From Defluviitaleaceae bacterium (GTDB lineage: Bacteria > Bacillota > Clostridia > Lachnospirales > WRAX01), in NCBI GenBank assembly GCA_009780485.1, contig WQZZ01000005.1:1-41744 (forward strand): 41,744 nucleotides of DNA. The letters run 5' to 3'. The notes under the pieces were generated by a model. That model was not told the origin of the DNA. It did no database searches and saw nothing but the letters and a program-made list of their open reading frames with translations. The position numbers were made by a program, and so were the translations under genes. Shown in pieces: positions 37,331 to 41,744 of this stretch. Position 1 is the stretch's first letter, and each line of letters begins with the position of its first letter.

Positions 37331-38569
37331 TTACATATCTTCATCACCTAAACCCAGCAGGCGCATAGCTACCTCGCCAGGGGATATGGTTTTAATATCA
37401 TCAGGCACATTTTGCCCAAAAGTAATATATGAAAGCTTTTTACCTGTCTTATAGCAAACATTAACAATCGAGCCAAGTTTGCCAGTTTCATCCATTTTTG
37501 TGAAGATGATTTCAAAATCGCAGATATTATCAAAAGTGTTTATGATGTCCAACATATCTTCGTACTTTGTGGTTAAAGACAGAACCAAAAATATTTGCAA
37601 ATCATCAACAGCTTCCAAAAATTGGGACAACTCTCCCAGATGTTCTCTATGTTTATGAGAACGCCCTGCCGTGTCAATTAGAATTATATCGCATATGTTT
37701 TTGTTTTCATGTATGTGTTGTATTAAATCGTCAGGTTTATAAGCAACAGCTACGTCAATGCCCAAAATATCGCCATATGTTTTAAGTTGTTCCACGGCAG
37801 CAATTCGGTAAGTGTCGGCAGTGATTAGGCTAACGTCCATCCTGCGGTTTAACGCCAAATCTGCCGTAAGTTTAGCGATTGTGGTGGTTTTACCTACGCC
37901 AGTTGGTCCAACAAAAGCAAACTTTTGCGGATTGCCCTTGGCTGGTCGGGTGGCAAGCCCTTGTGGCTCACCAATAATCGCTACAAGACTATTGTACACC
38001 ACTCCAACGATTAGGTCAATATCAATTTGTTCATCCCCATCCAAATCATCTAAAATTTCTTGGGCAATATGGGGTTCGACCAAATCATCTACCAAAGTGT
38101 CATAAAAAACTTGCAACATATTGTTTTGGTAAATTCGGTTTTTATCAATGAAATTGCTGGCTTTTGCCACACTTAGCTGTCTTTGCGCCCGACTTAGTGC
38201 ATCTCCTGTGGTGTGCAACATATCTGACAGCATTTTAATACGGTCGTCTTTTTCGCTGACCTGTGCAGATAGTTGGGCAACCTGTGCCACTTGCTCAAAA
38301 CCATTAGTTTGTACGGGTTCTTGCATAGATGGCGTGGGTTGGTGTTGGGTTTGATGCTTGTTCTGCATTTGTGATGCCACTTTTGTGGGTTGCTGGGTTT
38401 TTTCATCATGTGCTGCCGTAACCTCTACATAAGATTTGCGCAAAAATGCAAAAAGTCCCTTGGGTTGGATTTTTTTGATATTTATAACCAAAGCATCCAA
38501 GCCCATCTCATCACGAATTTTTTCTATGGCTTCCTGTTCGGTAGCCCCAGTGAATTTTCTAATTTTCAT
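37331..38569 (-). CDS. flhF: Flagellar SRP-like GTPase FlhF
   Basis: KFAFVGPTGVGKTTTIAKLTADLAL, LITADTYRIAAVEQLKTYGDILG, LIDTAGRSHK, FTKMDETGKLGSIVNV. Confidence 0.96.
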   Translation of the reverse strand: MKIRKFTGATEQEAIEKIRDEMGLDALVINIKKIQPKGLFAFLRKSYVEVTAAHDEKTQQPTKVASQMQNKHQTQHQPTPSMQEPVQTNGFEQVAQVAQLSAQVSEKDDRIKMLSDMLHTTGDALSRAQRQLSVAKASNFIDKNRIYQNNMLQVFYDTLVDDLVEPHIAQEILDDLDGDEQIDIDLIVGVVYNSLVAIIGEPQGLATRPAKGNPQKFAFVGPTGVGKTTTIAKLTADLALNRRMDVSLITADTYRIAAVEQLKTYGDILGIDVAVAYKPDDLIQHIHENKNICDIILIDTAGRSHKHREHLGELSQFLEAVDDLQIFLVLSLTTKYEDMLDIINTFDNICDFEIIFTKMDETGKLGSIVNVCYKTGKKLSYITFGQNVPDDIKTISPGEVAMRLLGLGDEDM

Positions 38570-38590
38570 GCAACTACCCCCTTCGGATTA

Positions 38591-40663
38591 TCACGCTATA
38601 CTCACCATACCAATGGATTGGATTTCTGCATTTGCTTCCAATTCATTATAAGACAACACCACTAAATCAGGTGCGATTGGTTCAACTAGACGCTTAAAGT
38701 ATGCACGCACCACAGGTGATGTCAAAATAATTGGCTGACGACCCATGCTGGTTAATTTGTTCACTTCCGAGCTAAGATTATCAAAAATTTGTTGCGTTAT
38801 TGCGGGGTCGAGAGCCAAGTAGCTCCCCTGCTCTGTTTGGGTTACGGACTGCATGATTTGTTGTTCCAAATTAGGGTCAACAGTGATAACCGAGTTCATT
38901 TCGCCAGCAAAATACTTGCGACTAATAGAACGTTTTAACGCTTGTCGCACATATTCGGTCAACATATCAGAATCTCTCGTAATTTGGGCATAATCTGCCA
39001 GTGTTTCCAAAATCGTAACCAAATCACGGATAGACACGCCTTCACGCAACAAATTGCTCAAAACCTTCTGGATTTCGCCGTAATTCATCATTTTCGGTAC
39101 AAGTTCTTCAATTAGCACAGAATTGGCTTCACGGATATTGCCCACAAGATTTTGAACGTCTTGACGACTCATCAGCTCGTGTAAATGGCTCTTTATAACC
39201 TCAGTTAGGTGGGTGGCAATTATGGCAGGCGGGTCAACAACGGTGTATCCAAGGGCTTCGGCACGCTCTCTCTGACTTTCATTAATCCAAAGAGCTGGCA
39301 GACCTAAATAAGGCTCAACGGTTTCGATGCCGTCAATTTCTTCTTCTATATATCCTGGGTTCATTGCCATATAGTGGTCAAACATAATGTCACCGCCAGC
39401 AACCTCCACACCTTTTATGTGAATACGATATTCACTGGGTGGCAATTTGATATTGTCACGAACACGAATCATCGGCACAACCGTACCAAGTTCAAGTGCG
39501 ATTTGACGACGTATCATAACCGCCCTGTCCATCAAGTCACCACCTTGGCTGGTTTCCACAAGCGGGATAAGACCATATCCAATAAACAAGGTAATCGGGT
39601 CAACACCAAGAAGGGTATTTACATTTTCTGGTCGTCTAATTTCTTCCAGTTCCGCCGCATCTCCACCCTCAACACCAGGCATACCACCAATTTCTGTGGC
39701 AATGGATGCAACGGCTTTTTTGCGTGCCAAACGTGTGCCAAGAAACACAAGTAGAATACCAAAAGGAACAAAGAAGTACCATGGTAAACCACCAAAAAGT
39801 CCAAGGAACGCCAATGCACCACCAGCAATATACAAAACGATACTTTGACTAAACATTTGCTGTCCAATCTGTGCGGTAACACCATCTTCAGATGTGGTTT
39901 TTGTTACCAAAATACCAGTAGCAACCGCAATCAGTAGGGCAGGAATTTGCCCCACAAGACCATCACCAATAGTCATCATGGAAAAAACTTGGAAAGCATC
40001 ACCGATTTCCATAGGTTCGCCAGTGGCAAGACCAGTAGCACCCATAACCGTACCACCAATAAGGTTTATTACTGTTATCAAAATCGCCGCAATGGCGTTG
40101 TTTTTTACGAATTTAGCGGCACCATCCATAGCACCAAAAAAGCTTGCCTCGTCTGTAATCTTTTTTCTGCGTTCCTTGGCTTCATCATCGGTGATTGCAC
40201 CTGCATTTAAGTCGGCATCAACCGCCATTTGCTTACCAGGCATGGCATCAAGGGTAAAACGTGCGCCAACCTCTGCCACACGCTCTGAACCTTTGGTAAT
40301 AACTAAAAAGTTTACAATTACAATAACCGCAAATATTATAAAACCAAGAACCAAGTTACCTTGTACCACAACCTCACCAAAAACTTGAATAACATTTCCC
40401 GCAAAGCCCGTTCCTAGGATTAGACGAGTAGCAGAGAGGTTAAGCACCAAGCTGAAAACCGTGGTTATCAACAGGATTGTGGGAAAGGCATTCATGCTCA
40501 TGGACTCTTTTGCGTAAAGGGCATTCAGCAAAATCATCAATGCGAAGCCAATATTAATCATAACCAAAAAATCCATCATCCAATGAGGTATGGGTACGAT
40601 AATAAGCAAAACCGCCAAAACAATACCTATACCGATAATAAACTCTTTTGGAAGTGTTCTCAT
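38591..40663 (-). CDS. flhA: Flagellar export apparatus protein FlhA
   Basis: NLSATRLILG, GFIIFAVIVIVNFLVITKGSERVAEVGARFTLDAMPGKQMAVDADLNAGAITDDEAKERR. Confidence 0.97.
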   Translation of the reverse strand: MRTLPKEFIIGIGIVLAVLLIIVPIPHWMMDFLVMINIGFALMILLNALYAKESMSMNAFPTILLITTVFSLVLNLSATRLILGTGFAGNVIQVFGEVVVQGNLVLGFIIFAVIVIVNFLVITKGSERVAEVGARFTLDAMPGKQMAVDADLNAGAITDDEAKERRKKITDEASFFGAMDGAAKFVKNNAIAAILITVINLIGGTVMGATGLATGEPMEIGDAFQVFSMMTIGDGLVGQIPALLIAVATGILVTKTTSEDGVTAQIGQQMFSQSIVLYIAGGALAFLGLFGGLPWYFFVPFGILLVFLGTRLARKKAVASIATEIGGMPGVEGGDAAELEEIRRPENVNTLLGVDPITLFIGYGLIPLVETSQGGDLMDRAVMIRRQIALELGTVVPMIRVRDNIKLPPSEYRIHIKGVEVAGGDIMFDHYMAMNPGYIEEEIDGIETVEPYLGLPALWINESQRERAEALGYTVVDPPAIIATHLTEVIKSHLHELMSRQDVQNLVGNIREANSVLIEELVPKMMNYGEIQKVLSNLLREGVSIRDLVTILETLADYAQITRDSDMLTEYVRQALKRSISRKYFAGEMNSVITVDPNLEQQIMQSVTQTEQGSYLALDPAITQQIFDNLSSEVNKLTSMGRQPIILTSPVVRAYFKRLVEPIAPDLVVLSYNELEANAEIQSIGMVSIA

Positions 40664-40676
40664 TGGTTTCGCTCCT

Positions 40677-41744
40677 TTACATTAGGATTTGTCCTTGCGG
40701 TTCTTTTACGCTGTACACATATGCCAGAATTTCGGCAACCGCTTGCCAAAGTTCGGTGGGTATTTCCTCCCCTACTTCAACCACACTATATAAGGTACGG
40801 GCAAGGGGCTTGTTTTCAACAATCATAACGTCATTTTCCGTTGCAACATCACGGATTTTATGTGCCAAATTGTCTGCACCTTTGGCTACCAAAACTGGGG
40901 CGGCGGCAGACAAGCGATTATACTTTATAACACAGGCAAAATGGGTCGGGTTTGTTATGACCACGTCTGCCCCAGGCACTTCTTGCATCATGCGACGCAT
41001 ACTAACTTCACGCATTTTTTGGCGTATCTTACCCTTAATCAGCGGGTCACCGTCAATTTGTTTATATTCATCTTTAACTTCTTGTTTTGTCATACGAATG
41101 TCTTTTTCGTGTTTCATTTTGTTATAGGTGAAGTCAATCGCCGCCACGAAAACATATAAAACACCGATGGTGATACCTACAGTCACATATACATTGGCGA
41201 TGTAAGCAATGGCACTCCACAAACTCATCTCAAAAATCATAGCTATCATATCAAGTTCGTTGACTAGCACGAAATACACAACGGTCAATATTACAGTAAA
41301 TTTCAACAATGCCTTAACCAGCTCTACAACGGGCTTTAGTGAGAAAATCTTCTTCAAGCCCTGTTTGGGACTAAGCTTAGAAAATTTTGGCATCATTGGT
41401 TTGAAAGTTGGCTTCCAGCCCACCTGCACAATATTTACCAGAAGCCCAAGAACCATAACAACCAAGGCAACGGGTAGAAAAACTAGGATAATTTGCCCAA
41501 AAATCCTTGATATATAAAACGCAATATACTCAATACTCATAAGGTCTTGGGCATTGCCAGCATCTCTAAGACTGGTTGTGATAAGCCCCGAAAGACGATT
41601 TAGCATCCCTGGTGCAAACATTCTGAGTGAAGCGAACGCCGCCACAAACATTACAGCCGTGCCAATTTCTTGTGACTGGGCAACCTGACCTTCTTCACGG
41701 GATTTCTCACGCTTTTTGGGAGTTGCTTTTTCGGTTTTCTCGGC
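40677..41744 (-). CDS. flhB: Flagellar export apparatus protein FlhB (5' partial at window edge)
   Basis: In-frame N-terminal AEKTEKATPKKREKSREEGQVAQSQEIGTAVMF reaches the window end; DVVITNPTHFACVIKYN (NPTH autocleavage site). Confidence 0.96.
   Translation of the reverse strand, partial: AEKTEKATPKKREKSREEGQVAQSQEIGTAVMFVAAFASLRMFAPGMLNRLSGLITTSLRDAGNAQDLMSIEYIAFYISRIFGQIILVFLPVALVVMVLGLLVNIVQVGWKPTFKPMMPKFSKLSPKQGLKKIFSLKPVVELVKALLKFTVILTVVYFVLVNELDMIAMIFEMSLWSAIAYIANVYVTVGITIGVLYVFVAAIDFTYNKMKHEKDIRMTKQEVKDEYKQIDGDPLIKGKIRQKMREVSMRRMMQEVPGADVVITNPTHFACVIKYNRLSAAAPVLVAKGADNLAHKIRDVATENDVMIVENKPLARTLYSVVEVGEEIPTELWQAVAEILAYVYSVKEPQGQILM

Noticed and set aside
36845-37351. 168-aa plus-strand ORF
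   Set aside because: Antisense to flhG
39894-40388. 164-aa plus-strand ORF
   Set aside because: Antisense to flhA
1-41744. tRNA, rRNA or CRISPR loci
   Set aside because: No such structures recognised by eye on either strand; a tRNAscan/CRISPR finder run would be needed to exclude them formally

Overview
The window looks like a flagellated, probably spore-forming Clostridia (Firmicutes) chromosome. (1) About 0.25-8.9 kb is accessory. It holds a reverse-order PIN toxin-antitoxin pair and a decayed plasmid/ICE-like remnant: RecD-like helicase, VirD4/TraG C-terminal fragment, HTH replication initiator fused to it by an apparent deletion, and ParR-like and ParM partition genes. A 2862-nt group II intron (RT-maturase-HNH) sits in the Walker B region of the helicase; both splice boundaries can be placed, and splicing restores a single 486-aa ORF. 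The remnant ends next to a 5'-truncated spmB and a 125-bp inverted-repeat, MITE-like element. (2) About 9.2-16.1 kb carries a feoA-feoB-Cys-rich SAM enzyme (nicotianamine-synthase-like)-UPF0104 membrane protein-pssA gene string, divergent from an ArsR/P-type metal ATPase operon with a perfect 18-bp operator palindrome. (3) About 16.1-30.3 kb is housekeeping: purA, purB, purF, rsmH-ftsL-PBP, cheX, yqeG, aroE, comFB, aroK, NUDIX, nitroreductase, fba, CPBP protease. (4) About 30.3 kb to the end is a flagellar/chemotaxis operon on the minus strand: flhB-flhA-flhF-flhG-PilZ-cheC-cheD-TM protein-sigD(fliA)-fapA and small proteins, with no cheB/cheA/cheW. The strongest novelty candidates are the intron with its restored splice frame and the Feo-linked SAM enzyme operon. 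All family calls come from reading motifs by eye; no database search was run.
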